This document shows, one piece after another, positions 1 through 10,909 of a stretch of DNA of 64,000 nt. The stretch's first letter is position 1; each line of letters begins with the position of its first letter. The stretch is taken from the NCBI RefSeq assembly GCF_019059575.1, contig NW_024881791.1, positions 620,001 to 684,000 of the forward strand. The letters run 5' to 3'. The stretch comes from Amphibalanus amphitrite (Eukaryota > Arthropoda > Thecostraca > Balanomorpha > Balanidae). Below the pieces are notes generated by a model. It was not told where the DNA came from. It ran no database searches and worked only from the letters and a program-made list of their open reading frames with translations. Position numbers and translations under genes: made by a program.

Positions 1-515
1 ATCCTGACATGAAATCCTGGTTTATCAGTTAGCATAAAAATTGGCATTACACCATTTTACAAAAATACTGCAGTTATTTTCCTTCTTTTTTCTCATCCTA
101 GGATTTTTTTCTTCATCGGCACACCCAACCAATATCCAATTTTAGAACACTGGGGTTCGACCAGTTTTAGCGCTAGCACGCTAGGACTGATGGGAGTTCA
201 CTTCTTCACTAACCCTCGCTGGGAGGATCACTCGGGATCACTCGGCGGACCCTTAGGCGTTAACCCATTTGCAGCCTCGATGTTCCTAAGGCGGTGCCTG
301 ACCAGACGGTCTGTGCTCCCGCCGTTCCGGTCGCAGCTTCCGGACAGCCACTTCGCTACCGCCTTGCCGACAGTGGGCCTGTCATGAGGCGCGCCGACGA
401 ATTTCAGGACGTCTGCGGGAAGACATGAGGGAAAAATCAAAGTCATGCAGAAGAGCGTCAAATGCCAAAAATCCATTTGTCTGACCATATCAAGCATAAG
501 AAATAGCTGGACATT
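1..515. other. AT-rich sequence with no recognised feature
   Basis: I see no conserved coding pattern, RNA gene or clear repeat here. Short open frames on both strands have no family resemblance. Confidence 0.4.
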
Positions 516-870
516 ACCCAGCGAACAATTCTGATTGGGGCGCAATCGGGCTGAAGTCGGACCAGCCCAAGTACGGCACTTGGGCTAGCCCCGGTCCAGA
601 CTGGGATCTTGTTTGGTTTTTGACACACCCAGCCCAACGCAATTCCGAGTTTTGCCCAGTCGGGCCCCACTACGACATGCCCGAGCCAAGTCCGGGTAAT
701 GGGATTCAAGTTGCCGTTGGGCTGAGCCCACGTCCTCCCATTGGCTTAACTATTGCGATAATTTGTGGTCCTACGTGGGCTTGCCCGAGTACGCAGCAGC
801 GCTGCCGGTCGGACCCCGGGTGGGCAAGCCCAAGTCATTTCCATCAATCACTATCAATCACGATCAGCGA
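516..870. repeat. AGCCC/GGGCT-rich interspersed repeat
   Basis: The stretch is dense in the words AGCCCAAG, GGGCT and CCCGAG on both strands. The same style of sequence makes up both arms of the intronic element at 44700-46614. The left edge here (CCCAGCGAACAATTCTGATT) resembles the terminus of that element (CCCAGCCAGCAATT). It is probably a diverged or partial member of the same family; I could not find a convincing second terminus. Confidence 0.4.
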
Positions 871-959
871 CTGGTGCCATGTAGGCTTCTACTTGAGGGC
901 CCCGGTGGATATTCCCCGAGGCTTATATCTGCGGCGGCATCTGCGCCGGCTGCCCCCAG

Positions 960-1250
960 CCACTGATGGTGGAACCATTCCCCATGCTCCTCCACAATGT
1001 TGTGCAGCATTGCACATGCGAACGCCAGCCTTGCCACCATCTTGTAGCTGAGTTCAGACTTCAGAACCCTTCAGTAGGCGGCGTCACCTAGCTTTGTAGC
1101 GGCCGAACGCGTGCTTTACCGTTACGTGAGCGTGACTAAGACGCTCGTTGAAGAAGGCTTGTCTGTCGCTAAGCACGCCGGTGTATCCTTCGTTAACCAT
1201 GAAAAAGCCCGGATTCCAGGCAATCTTCAGTCGAACTTGTCTGTTGTGGA
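960..1250 (-). pseudogene. Degenerate PIF/Harbinger-type nuclease (HARBI1-like) C-terminal region
   Basis: On the minus strand, about 1081-1230 reads as a stretch ending ERLSHAHVTVKHAFGRYKAR, which matches the 'R..VE.AFGRLKARW' block of Harbinger nucleases. A stop codon (TGA) stands where the family has Trp. A shifted frame over about 965-1055 continues with AFACAMLHNIVEEHGEWF, the family's 'LHN..EE.GD' block. The two blocks are in different frames, so this is a broken transposase. I see no terminal repeats that would bound the element. Confidence 0.6.
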
Positions 1251-1299
1251 ACTTCATACATAGTACCCTGCGAGATTCAGAAGAAACAAATAAATAGTT

Positions 1300-1965
1300 T
1301 GAATGGAATACATGGGGAGCGAAGTACCATGGAACACTTACACGGTGTTCCTACAACGGGTGGCGTATATAACTATGAAACCAAAGCGATGTCATGCAAG
1401 ATATTCAGAGAGGTCGCAGATGACGACAAAGACATGAAACGTCCCCAGGAACCATGTCCTTTTAACTTGCGCTTGGCTGCCTGAATTTATACCCGAACGT
1501 AATTTTCAATAGTAACACCTATGCATTAAGCACAGTGGCGGATCGGGAAAAATGGGATATCAAGTATCAAATAGTATCAAACATCAATTGAGTACCAAGG
1601 ACCCAATTCATTCTCCTTCCCTGGACCGTCCTTGTTATAAAAAGGCCCTGACAGGGCGAGTATCAATGTCGGATTTACTGTGTAAACGTCGGAATCTCAC
1701 CTGTCGGTGTTGACGGTGGCTGCGCTGGCAAGCCGTCGTCGTCTACTCGTCTCGATTGGGAGCTTGAGGCGTTCGCGGTGGCGCTTGGCGAGCGGGTGAC
1801 GGCACTTGAGGGTCCGGCCGACGATATTCCCCCAGATAATGATCCATGTGCTCCTGAAACATGAACAGAGGAAGGACATTACTTTAAAATCGTTCTGAAT
1901 GTTCAGAGAAATGCATCGATGAGACCTGGTGTCTGTCTGTAATAATTATTTCATGTGATATGTGA
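1300..1965. other. Non-coding, no recognised feature
   Basis: Short open frames on both strands have no recognisable family. No tandem repeat or RNA gene is visible. Confidence 0.35.
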
Positions 1966-1969
1966 TTAT

Positions 1970-3509
1970 GGCCCTTGCCGGAAAATTCAAATAAGAATAC
2001 ATATAGGTCGCAACTAAAAAAAAACTTGTAAGGCCATGAAGAAAGCTGAAAACATTCAATTTCAATACAATGTATTTCCGACTCCGGCGTTGGGGTCTTC
2101 ATGTTCTTGTTGAGCCAGACGCTCTCCGCGCCCGAGCTCCAATCACCAGACGCGCGCACCCACTGCGTCATGGCGCGAGGCGGTCAAAAGTCGGGAGCAG
2201 CAGGGGGCTTAGCCAGTCTGCCCCTCACTCGAGGTCCCAGGCTAGAAGCGTCGTCGTCGATGTGTTCCTCGATACTCTCGAAGGTAGTCATCGTAGCGGG
2301 CATTCTTCCTGAAAAGCATCACATGAATTATCAATAAAGATACTTTTCAGATGTCAGTACCGAAACCAGAGTAAAAACCTGGGAAGATATCGATATCTCA
2401 GCGACTTCATATTTGAGTGGACAGTTGAAAAAATGCAAATTTTCCCAAAGTATGACCTTTGAGCTACTTTGGAAAAGGAAAAGAAGTGTGCACGACGTAC
2501 GTACAGGTACCTTCTGTTTCGCTGAGCCTGATTCTCTTTCTCGGATTCACTGTTGAGGTCACTCTCCGTCTCTGCCTGCCTCTCCTTGCATCGTGCCCTC
2601 TTCAGGTCATCTGTTGAGGCAAACAAACACACCTTTTTGCGTTGGCTTTTGACCATTGGACAATCCTTCGTTGTGCGGGTTAACATATTATAGTTAACAT
2701 ATTCGTCATTTATAGTCGGCATATTTAAATCTAAAATATGAATGAAAAAGATCAAGTATGGAAAAAACTGAAAAGATGGAACTGAAATTGAAACGGCTGT
2801 GCGCTGCACAGCCGTTAACATATTCTTCATTTATAGTTTATTCGTCATTTATTCCCATTTCATTTCAAAACTAATATGATTCATAATCACTTCTATTGAC
2901 TCCAGCCATGTGTCTTTGTCCATGCAACCACGTCCAGCGTCGTTTGGGTCGCATCACGCTGAAAGACCAGGTCACTCCGCCACTCTGCTCCAGTCCACTT
3001 CCGTATGTTGAAGGAGAGCGAGGGAGTTGGGAACCCTTATCAAGGGTACGCATTTTGGTTAGATCGTCGCATAGTTCTTTTATGAACTACGAATGCAGAA
3101 CGCCTGGTCATTGGGTTCGAACCATAGGAACAGCTGCCTAGTCGCCCCAAGAGGACACAATGCATACAGTCTACAGGAAAGCCATTGACTAGGTCCAGCT
3201 CAGCACAAGGCGGTATCAGGTGGAGTGGCGAGACCGAAGCCACGCCTTATTAGTGCTTTTCCATAGAAGTCAGTGCTCGTTTCCCATGTCTGATGAGGCT
3301 TTGATGCTACCCTGGAGCCAGCTTGCAGACGCCATGGACTCTGCAGGAGCGCCGTCAGCTGATCCTCTCCAAGGGCTGACGGAACGTCGAACGTCGTCAT
3401 GGTTACAAGGCCGAGCGCGTCCTCAAGGGTTTTGAATACACTGGCGACCGATGGCTGGGGCTCCGTCTGTACCGTGACGTCACAAGCCGCCGATGGCTGG
3501 GGATCGTAT
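1970..3509. repeat. Long direct repeat B, copy 1
   Basis: The segment is nearly colinear with 4670-6337. Both copies share a start near GGCCCYTG, the phrase CTCCGGCGTTGGGGTCTTCA, and an end at GATGGCTGGGGATCGTAT. Differences are small indels plus about 100 bp present only in copy 2 (around 4905-5003). The repeat carries exon-like pieces on the minus strand, listed separately, so it looks like a segmental duplication of a gene fragment or an unclassified mobile element. The two copies flank repeat A copy 1. Confidence 0.75.
2511..2610 (-). pseudogene. Exon-like segment in repeat B copy 1 (minus strand)
   Basis: On the minus strand a 100-nt open segment is bounded by a pyrimidine-rich acceptor (GCCTCAACAG) and a GTAC donor. 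The peptide is charged and acidic, containing DDLKRARCKERQAETESDLN followed by SESEKENQAQ. The next exon-like piece lies at and below 2308 and begins with GAAGAATGCC after TTTTCAG. In this copy that downstream piece is out of frame by a small indel relative to copy 2, so copy 1 looks broken. I do not recognise the family. Confidence 0.4.
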
Positions 3510-3546
3510 GTACGGATAGGATCGTAACTACGTATGCCATGGGCAT

Positions 3547-4669
3547 ACGTATTTACCATTGAATTGGTGAATCGTCTGTACCATGCACCAGTATGCTTTT
3601 CATGCTTCCTTTTCGGCTCCGCGATGAAGAGTCGCGACGCGGGGGTACCACAGTTGCGTCTTACGCTTCTTTGTCACCAGAAGTCCTGGAAGCCCATTTG
3701 CATTTGTTTTCTTTACACGGTCGCATGCATTTCATTGTGTTATTATGCGGTCTTTTACTCAGATTTACTCGACGTCATCGATTTATATCATCTTGTCGGC
3801 ATTTCGTGTTCTCCCGTTTATCCTCAGCGTTTTGCTCTTTGGTCTTAATTGCAGTGATGGCTGAGTTTTATGTTTCAATTTATATTTTTGCTTATGCCTT
3901 TAATTTACACCTGCAAACCTATAGAATCCGTGTTTATGAGCTGTTTCGTAAGTGATTTGTTCGCTGCGACTGCCTCGGAGTGTAACGAGTCCCTTTTGTC
4001 TTCGTACCTGCAAGCTCGCATGCTCGCGTTCTGGGGTGCCACTGTGGCCGTCGAGTTTTCCGACTCTTGCAGTATGCCACGGTATGTCTTCGTCCTCGGC
4101 ACCAGGTGTTCCATTTTGAATTTAGGTTTGTCACTCGCTTCCTCACGGCCTGATGAATGCCACCCGCGATTGAACGAGTTATCTGTTGAGTGTCGAGCAA
4201 CATAACACCGCGTTGCCCCCCCCCCCCGCGCGCCACCCCCGGCGGGAGACAGTGCTCCCAAACGGCTCCCTTCCCGAGCGTATGGCTCGCGCATTTGCTC
4301 ATCATCCACCTCCGGGTTGAGACGACTGCAGCGCGTTTTAACAGGGACAGTAGTTTGTCTGTGCAGCACCGTCACCTTTGTCATCGACGGCTTCTTTCAA
4401 AATTCGTTTTGTTTGGGAAGAAACGATGCTGCCGAGTGCAAATATTCGTTCTTTTCCGGCTGATTAACTCCGGGGTCTGTCGGGCTGACTGCAGAGTGCA
4501 GAGCTTGCTTGCTGCAGTGTTTGTCTTTGTGTCTTCGTCAGTTCGGAGGGCGTCATGCTTTGTCATGCTCTCAGGCTCTTTGTATTTGGATTTTTCTCTA
4601 TTGCGTGTTTTCGTGTCGAGGCTGATAAAATCTCATATTACATTTCATCTTCGTGTGCTGCCTTTTTAT
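3547..4669. repeat. Interspersed repeat A, copy 1 (most complete)
   Basis: The left part (3547-4010) matches 8640-9110 and the right part (4005-4669) matches 13051-13635. The sequence starts at CGTATTTACCATTGAATTGG and ends at GTGCTGCCTTTTTAT. Compared with copy 3 it carries about 140 extra bases around 4110-4245, including a C-run. Open frames on both strands show no known domain. It directly abuts repeat B copy 2. It is probably a non-autonomous mobile element. Confidence 0.7.
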
Positions 4670-4994
4670 GGCCCCTGTCTGAAAACTCAAATAAGAATGC
4701 ATATAGGCCGCAACTAAACTATAAAAAAATGTAAGGCAATGAAGAAAGCTAAAAACATTCAATTGCAATACAATGTATTTCCGACTCCGGCGTTGGGGTC
4801 TTCATGTCCCGGTTGAGCCAGACGCTCTTCGCACCCGAGCTCCGCCCCTCCGGGACGGAAAACCAATCACTAGACGCGCACCTGCTGCGCCATGGCGCAA
4901 GGCGGTCAATATATAAATTTATGGGAAATGAACGCTACCGGGCATTGATTGTGCGGCGTGCGCAACTGCCCATCAGTCTACTAAACGCAATTAC

Positions 4995-5128
4995 CTGCAA
5001 CCGAAAAGTCAGGAGCAGCAGGGGGCTTAGCCAGTCTGCCCCTCACTCGAGGTCCCAGGCTAGAAACGTCGTCGTCGCTGTGTTCCTCGATACTCTCTCC
5101 AAGGTAGTCATCGTAGCGGGCATTCTTC
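4995..5128 (-). CDS. Unrecognised exon, repeat B copy 2 (downstream of 5330-5429)
   Basis: On the minus strand the segment is flanked by an acceptor (TTTTTCAG) and a possible donor (CAG followed by GTAATT). It is open throughout and encodes KNARYDDYLGESIEEHSDDD followed by VSSLGPRVRG and a short Pro/Ala-rich stretch. Its phase fits the donor of the exon at 5330-5429, so the two would splice in frame. Copy 1 has a 2-nt difference that breaks the frame. The family is unknown. It may be a fragment of a duplicated host gene rather than a functional gene. Confidence 0.35.
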
Positions 5129-5329
5129 CTGAAAAACATCACATGAATTATCAATAAAGATACTTTTCAGATGTCAGTACAGAAACCAGAGTAAAAAGCT
5201 GGGAACATATCGATATCTCAGCGACTTCATATTGGAGTGGACAGTTGGAAAAATGCAAATTTTCCCAAAGTATGACCTTTGAGCATCATTACTTTGGGAA
5301 AGGAAAACAAGTGTGCACAATGTACGTAC

Positions 5330-5429
5330 CTTCTGTTTCGCTGAGCCTGATTCTCTTTCTCAGATTCACTGTTGAGGTCACTCTCCGTCTCTGCCTGCCT
5401 CTCCTTGCATCGTGCCCTCTTCAGGTCAT
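5330..5429 (-). CDS. Unrecognised exon, repeat B copy 2
   Basis: A 100-nt open segment on the minus strand lies between acceptor GCCTCAACAG and donor GTACGTAC. Its peptide is almost identical to the one in copy 1 (2511-2610): charged, rich in Glu, Ser and Asn. The entering phase is 1 and the leaving phase is 2, compatible with the exon at 4995-5128. Conservation of peptide and splice sites between copies suggests it was coding when duplicated. Confidence 0.35.
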
Positions 5430-6427
5430 CTGTTGAGGCAAACAAACACACCTTTTTGGTTGGCTCAAGGCTTTTGACCATTGGGCAAACCGTCAGTGCG
5501 CGGGTTTTCATATAAGAGTTAACATATTCGACATTTATAGTCGGCATAGTTGAAATATAAAATATGAATGAAAAAGATCAAGTATGGAATAAAAAAATGA
5601 AAAGATGGAATTGAAATTGAAACTGCGCTGCACAGCCGTTAACATATTCGTCATGTATAATTTATTCGTTATTTATTCACATTTCATTTCAAAACTATTA
5701 TGATTCATAATTACTTCTAGTGACTCCAGCCATGTGCCTTTGTCCATGCAACCACGTCCAGCGTCGTTTGGGTCGCAACACGCTGAAAGACCAGGTCACT
5801 CCGCCACTCTGCTGCAGTCCACTTCCGTATGTTGAAGGAGAGCGAGGGAGTTGGGAACCCTTATCTGGGGTACGAATTTTGGTTAGATCGTCGCATAGTT
5901 CTTTTATGAACTACGAATGCAGAACACCGGGTCATTGGGTTCGAACCATAGGAACAGCTGCCTAGTCGCCCCAAGAGGGCACAATGCATAGGTACAGTCG
6001 ACAGGAAAGCCATTGACTAGGTCCAGCTCAGCACAAGGCGGTATCAGGTGGAGTGGAGAGACCGAAGCCACGCCTTATTAGTGCTTTTCCGTAGAAGTCA
6101 GTGCTCGTTTCCCATGTCTGATGAGGCTTTGATGCTACCCTGGAGCCAGCTTGCAGACGCCATGGACTCTGCAGGAGCGCCGTCAGCTGATCCTCTCCAA
6201 GGGCTGACGGAGCGTCGAGTTTCGTCACGGTTACAAGGCCGAGCGCCTCCTCAAGGGTTTTGAATACACTGGCGACCGATGGCTGGGGCTCCGTCTGTAC
6301 CGTGACGTCACAAGCCGCCGATGGCTGGGGATCGTATTGTTATGTTCTCCGCCAGTGGCGGGACAGAGAGAGATTCCGAGCGAATGCTTTATTGGTAATG
6401 TAATGCGGAATAAGTAACTATTATAGC

Positions 6428-7108
6428 CAGGGTTGGCAGGGGGTGGCAAAAACTGGTTTTTGCCAGTGGTTTTAACCGGTTTAAACCGGCTGGCAGAAAC
6501 CCTGGTGGCAAGAACTGGCAAAAACTGGCTAAAACTCAGATGGCCAAACCTACAACTTTTCTAGTTAGGAATGGATTTGAAATGTACAAATGCATTTCTG
6601 GTAGTTATATAGATGCACTAAACATTCTAAAGCTGCCTCATTACTTATCCCTGCTTAAAATGTCTATGCATGTCGGTAGACATCCACAACGGAACGCATT
6701 TCAATGTAGGGGAGAGTGGGGCAAGGCGGCCACGGTAAGTAGGGTACCATGCGGTGCCGTGCGCATATCAGTGGCAGATACCCCTTCGCACTTCTGATTG
6801 TGCAGGACTCACCCAGTCACCCTTGCACTGGCTCATTTGTCACCCCAAAAGGCATCAGACTAGCTCCTTATGGAAAGCCCATGAAAATGTTTGAGTTATG
6901 AAGCATTTCAATGGTCAATGTCACTTCTGTTTGAAAGCATAAAGCTTTCACCGAATTCTCCTTAAAATGCTTGTTCAAATTCATGTCCAGGCATAGCATT
7001 GTGATATTTCTTAGTTTTTGCCAGTTTTTGCCACTTTTTGCCGGTTAAAACCGGTTTAAACCGGCAAATGGCATAAACTAGTTTTTGCCGGCAAAAATGC
7101 CAACCCTG
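6428..7108. mobile_element. hAT-type miniature element (MITE) with 8-bp target-site duplication
   Basis: The element starts CAGGGTTGGCA and ends TGCCAACCCTG, a perfect 11-bp terminal inverted repeat. It is flanked by the identical 8-mer ATTATAGC at 6420-6427 and 7109-7116. Both subterminal arms are rich in GCCAGTTTTTGCC and CCGGTTTAAACCGG palindromes, so it can fold back strongly. The 8-bp duplication and CAGGG termini are typical of hAT elements. It has no transposase, so it is non-autonomous. The element at 20865-21394 starts with the related CAGGGTTGTG. Confidence 0.88.
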
Positions 7109-7314
7109 ATTATAGCTGAACAAAACAAATACATACCCCACTCGGGTCGCCGCCCGATCTGCCACCCGCTTAGCCCGAGGATGGCAGGGACGAGTGATGA
7201 GATCACTCGTGCCGGGAGAGGAAGCAGCGCATGACCAGATCACGCGGCTGCCAGGACAGGACTGCCCCTCCGCGCTGCGGCCGGCTCGGCGTCAGCGCGG
7301 TCGGGTCGAGGTCA

Positions 7315-7392
7315 GGGAGGGCTGGCGCACGGGGGTTCGCCCGGCGGACGGGAGGGCTGGCACCCGGGGGTTCGCCCGGCGGGCGGGAGCCA
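7315..7392. repeat. Short tandem repeat, about 35-bp unit, two copies
   Basis: A GC-rich unit containing CGGGGGTTCGCCCGGCGG occurs twice in tandem with few differences. No function is visible. Confidence 0.6.
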
Positions 7393-7545
7393 TGGCATGG
7401 CACCGCGCGGCAGGCACACGGCAGGCACAGCGAGATACACACTCGCGATAGTTAACACACATAACACTATCCCCTCCCTCTGATTTGTTTCGACCCGAAA
7501 AAAAGACACAGATACATAACATGGTTCTCAGATATATGACATAGT

Positions 7546-8355
7546 TCACAGAACGCACTCAGCACGGCCAACACCGAGTCGCCCAGCCGCGTGCAGCACG
7601 AGCCACTTGGGGAACTTCTCCACATCTGCCACCTTCCTATACTCTTCTGGGCTCAGGTGGATCCGATCGTCGCGGAACCAATCCCCGCACTCCTCCGTGA
7701 CGAGGTGTCGCGACCTCCGGCCCAGCTTCTTCGTTAGGGCCTTGCCCACGCTCACGAAGTCATCCTCGCCGACCGCCTCTTTCACCTTCCGGTCGACTTT
7801 GTAGGCGGCCGTCTGCTCCCACGGCAGGGTGATGTCATAGGCGATCCTCGGCAGGGGCCCGATCACCGTTACCGACGCTGATGACGCCCTGGCGAGCGCG
7901 ATGGTCTCGGCGATGCACCGCTCCAGGACGGCGACGCGCGATGCCGTCATCGTAAGAAAAAGGTTCCGGCCGGTGCCGCGCTCGTAGCCGTCATTGCCGC
8001 TGAGCCAGATTACGATCGACCCCAGCGACAGCCCGAACGACACGGCGAACCGCCTCCATTCGTCCACGTAGTCCTGGAACGTGAAGCGGAGGCGGCTCCA
8101 CGTTTCGCCGCCCTTGGTCTTGCTGTAGATGATGTCGGCGCCGACGATGTCCATCAGCGAGTATCGGGCGATGCTACAGCCGACCAGCAGGTGAACTCTT
8201 CCGGAGGGGGCCGGGGCTCGGAGCGGGGCCCGTTTCCGGGATGATCCCGCTCCGCCCGCTTCGAGAGATGCAGGTCTCTTGGCCGGGCGCTCCAGAGGGT
8301 GGTGTTCGGCCAGCCAGTCTCCCGCCTCCGGATCGTCCAACTCGAGCACATCCAT
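7546..8355 (-). CDS. SGNH/GDSL hydrolase-like protein, 269 aa, probably transposon-associated
   Basis: This is one uninterrupted frame with an ATG start and no need for introns. Residues 1-50 are acidic then Arg/Pro-rich and low in complexity. The folded part starts near residue 52 with HLLVGCSIAR, a variant of the GDS block I of SGNH hydrolases in which Asp is Cys but the nucleophile Ser remains. VIWLSGNDGYERG near residue 115 fits the GxND block III. DDRIHLSPEEYRKV near residue 230 fits the DxxH block V with the catalytic Asp and His. Similar SGNH-like ORFs occur inside some retroelements, and this one sits beside repeats on all sides, so a transposon-borne esterase-like protein or its relic is likely. 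The substrate is unknown. Confidence 0.6.
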   Translation of the reverse strand: MDVLELDDPEAGDWLAEHHPLERPAKRPASLEAGGAGSSRKRAPLRAPAPSGRVHLLVGCSIARYSLMDIVGADIIYSKTKGGETWSRLRFTFQDYVDEWRRFAVSFGLSLGSIVIWLSGNDGYERGTGRNLFLTMTASRVAVLERCIAETIALARASSASVTVIGPLPRIAYDITLPWEQTAAYKVDRKVKEAVGEDDFVSVGKALTKKLGRRSRHLVTEECGDWFRDDRIHLSPEEYRKVADVEKFPKWLVLHAAGRLGVGRAECVL

Positions 8356-8639
8356 AGCTGGGCGTGATCAGCGATCCTGCTGAGCACATGAGCAGAGGGG
8401 CGTTAGCACATTGCACCTTAGCAGAGTACAGAGGACGAACGATTCTGACGTACATTACAAATAACCTAACACATTGGCATATTTACAAACCCGAAACATT
8501 GCGATTCACTGTTCCCTGAATGATAGCGACCACTATGAATAGTTTAGAAAGTCGGGGGGTGTGCGCCGGCGTCCCGAACGGCGCCGACCCACAGTGCCCC
8601 CCACACCAGCACCATGACCATGACCAACGGCGGCCGCCG

Positions 8640-9110
8640 ACGTATTTACCATTGAATTGGTGAGTCGTCTGTACCATGCACCAGTATGCTTTTCATGCTT
8701 TCTTTTCGGCTCCGCGATGAAGAGTCGCGACGCGGGGGTACCACAGTTGCGTCTTACGCTTCTTTGTCACCAGAAGTCCTTGAAGCCCATTTGCATTTGT
8801 TTTCTTTACAGTTTACACGGTCGCATGCATTTCATTGTGTTATTATGCGGTCTTTTACTCAGATTTACTCGACGTCATCGATTTATATCATCTTGTCGGC
8901 ATTTCGTGTTCTCCCGTTTATCCTCAGCGTTTTGCTCTTTGGTCTTACTTGCAGTGATGGCTGAGTTTTATGTTTCAATTTATATTTTTGCGTATGCCTT
9001 TAATTTACACCTGCAAACCTATAGAATCCGTGTTTATGAGCTGTTTCGTAAGTGATTTGTTCGCTGCGACTGCCTCGGAGTGTAACGAGTCCCTTTTGTC
9101 TTCGTACCTG
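8640..9110. repeat. Interspersed repeat A, copy 2 (left half of an interrupted copy)
   Basis: It matches 3547-4010 of copy 1 very closely and stops exactly after TTCGTACCTG. The continuation (CAAGCTCGCATGCTCGCG) is found at 13057 in the piece at 13051-13635, so the copy was split by an insertion. Confidence 0.8.
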
Positions 9111-9614
9111 TGTGATTTCGGTTTTTCTGTTCGCCCCATGCCGGGTCGAACGTCAGATGGCCTGGCGGTGTGTTTTATACTAAGGTGTCTCTGAGCGTGT
9201 ACGTCGTCCTCAGCCCGGTGTTCCAGTGTTCTCCCGTTCTCCTCTCAGTCCGCTGATTCATGTACCCATTCTTCCCGCTACGCATTCCTCCCATTGCCCA
9301 GTCCTCATTCTAAAAGAGTTGGTTACTACCACCTAATGTATTTGGCTATAACTACACGAAGAGAAGGTCGAGGGGCATTGATCGTAGACGGGCAAACGGA
9401 AACATATTGTAGGCCTCCGACAGTACAGTTGGCCTAGATATTCGACACACTAGGTCAGGCGAGAGGGACGGCGAGCTAAACCGATGTCAGCGAATCCAAA
9501 GCGAAACGGAATAGAGTGTCCCTAAGTGTTGGTTCCCTAAAGGTGAATTGTAGAATAATGATAAAGGTATGACGGAGTCAGGGGCGTAGGCAGGGGGGGG
9601 GCCACTGGGCCATG

Positions 9615-9860
9615 GCCCCCCCCTTGGGCGCCGAAGGCGCCCTTTGCGATTGGAGGGCGCCGAAGGCGCCCTCCAATCGCAAATGCAATTGTGATATAAT
9701 CGAATCGAAAAACAATCGCGACTGGAGGGCGCCCTCCAATCGCGAATGTGTTTACAGGGAAAATACGGATGGAGGGCGCCCTCGGAGGACGCCCATTCCA
9801 AATACGCCCTCCAAATACGGTTGGAGGGCTCCCTCGGGCGCCCTCCAACCACATTTGTAG
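9615..9860. repeat. Palindromic GGCGCCCTCC-rich subterminal region of the hAT element
   Basis: Repeated inverted blocks such as GGAGGGCGCCCTCC and CGCCGAAGGCGCCC alternate with CAATCGCRAATG words. The same blocks recur near the right end at 11480-11520. Subterminal repeats of this kind are typical transposase-binding or foldback regions. Confidence 0.65.
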
Positions 9861-9909
9861 GCTGTAGCTCTCTAAGCGTAACGGTGGTCGCCTATGTAAT
9901 CCGCTGTCC

Positions 9910-10690
9910 TGTAAATAAGCGCCCTCTCACCCGAAGGCGCCCTCCTGTAGGTCGCCACCCTGCTACACATTGCCGCCCTTCTGCTGATCGGCGTCCTCAT
10001 AATTATTGGCGCTCTCCTACCTATTGAGCCCTCATGTGAAATTTTGAAGGCCGCCTTTCTCCCTTTTGGCACCCTCTTGTTCAGTGCCGCCCTCCTACCT
10101 ATTGGTTCCCTAGTCCTTCCTGTTGAATGTTAATCGGGGCCCTTCTCCCATTGGCGCCCTCGTGTAGATCGCCGCCCTCCTAACCACTGGCACCCTCCTG
10201 TTGATCACCGCCCTCCTATCCACTGGCACCTTCCTGTTGACCAGCGCCCTCCGCACAGACGCCCTCCTGTTCGTGTCATCCTCTTGAGCAAAGGCGCCCT
10301 CCTCACCATTGCCACCCCCATTTTAATCGTCACCCTTCCGCTCATTGGCGACTTCCAGTTGATGACCGCCCTCCCACCTATTGGCGACCTCTTGTTGATC
10401 GCCACCCTCCTATTGGTGCTCTCCTGTTCCTCGCCACCCTCTTACCTGGTGGCGCCCTCCTGTTGATTGTTGATCGGCGCCCTCCTACCTATTGGTGCCC
10501 TCCTGTTGATCGCTGCCCTTCTATCCATTGGCGCCCTCCTGCTGCTCGCCAACTTCCTACCTATCGGTGCCCTACTGTCGAAACTCGGGATGTTGATCGG
10601 GGCTCTTCTACCTATTAGTGCCCTCCTGTGGATCGCAGCCCTTCTACCTATTGGCAACATCCGTTGATCGCTGCCCTCCTATCATTTATT
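9910..10690. repeat. Minisatellite inside the hAT element, dimeric unit of about 36 bp
   Basis: The array alternates GCCCTCCTACCTATTGG and GCCCTCCTGTTGATCG with many substitutions. It has about 20 units and no unique spacers. Open frames here are only translations of the repeat. Confidence 0.75.
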
Positions 10691-10909
10691 TACTCCTTTG
10701 GCATGTTTTTCAACTTAGTCGTTCTATTGCACATAGTTGATGTCTTGCCTGTGAAAACTGCCACAAATGAACGTGCATTCAGCACAATGAATGAAGTATC
10801 TATACCTACCAAAACTATCTACGCTCTACGATGCATAAAACACGTCTTTGGTCTTAACGGATTGATCCTACTTTACGTGCATCATGGCATCTATATGGAT
10901 TACGATTAA
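10680..10909 (+). pseudogene. hAT transposase C-terminal (hATC dimerisation) remnant
   Basis: The frame contains VLPVKTATNERAFSTMNEV, which matches the 'LPVSTA..ERSFS.L' core of the hAT C-terminal dimerisation domain. It continues with LRCIKHVFGLNGL and stops at 10907-10909. Upstream the frame runs into the minisatellite, so most of the transposase is gone. It agrees with the terminal structure and 8-bp duplication of the element. Confidence 0.75.

Larger units (their letters stand above)
4670..6337. repeat. Long direct repeat B, copy 2
   Basis: This is the second copy of the segment at 1970-3509, in the same orientation. It retains the better-preserved exon-like pieces on the minus strand and an extra stretch near 4905-5003 that is missing from copy 1. 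Confidence 0.75.

Noticed and set aside
3100..3140. GGGTTCGAACC in repeat B (also near 5937), resembling a tRNA B box
   Set aside because: No A box at the right distance and no cloverleaf could be built; at most a SINE relic.
9910..10690. Regular direct repeats that could be taken for a CRISPR array
   Set aside because: Eukaryotic context, dimeric minisatellite units without unique spacers, located inside a hAT element, and no cas genes.
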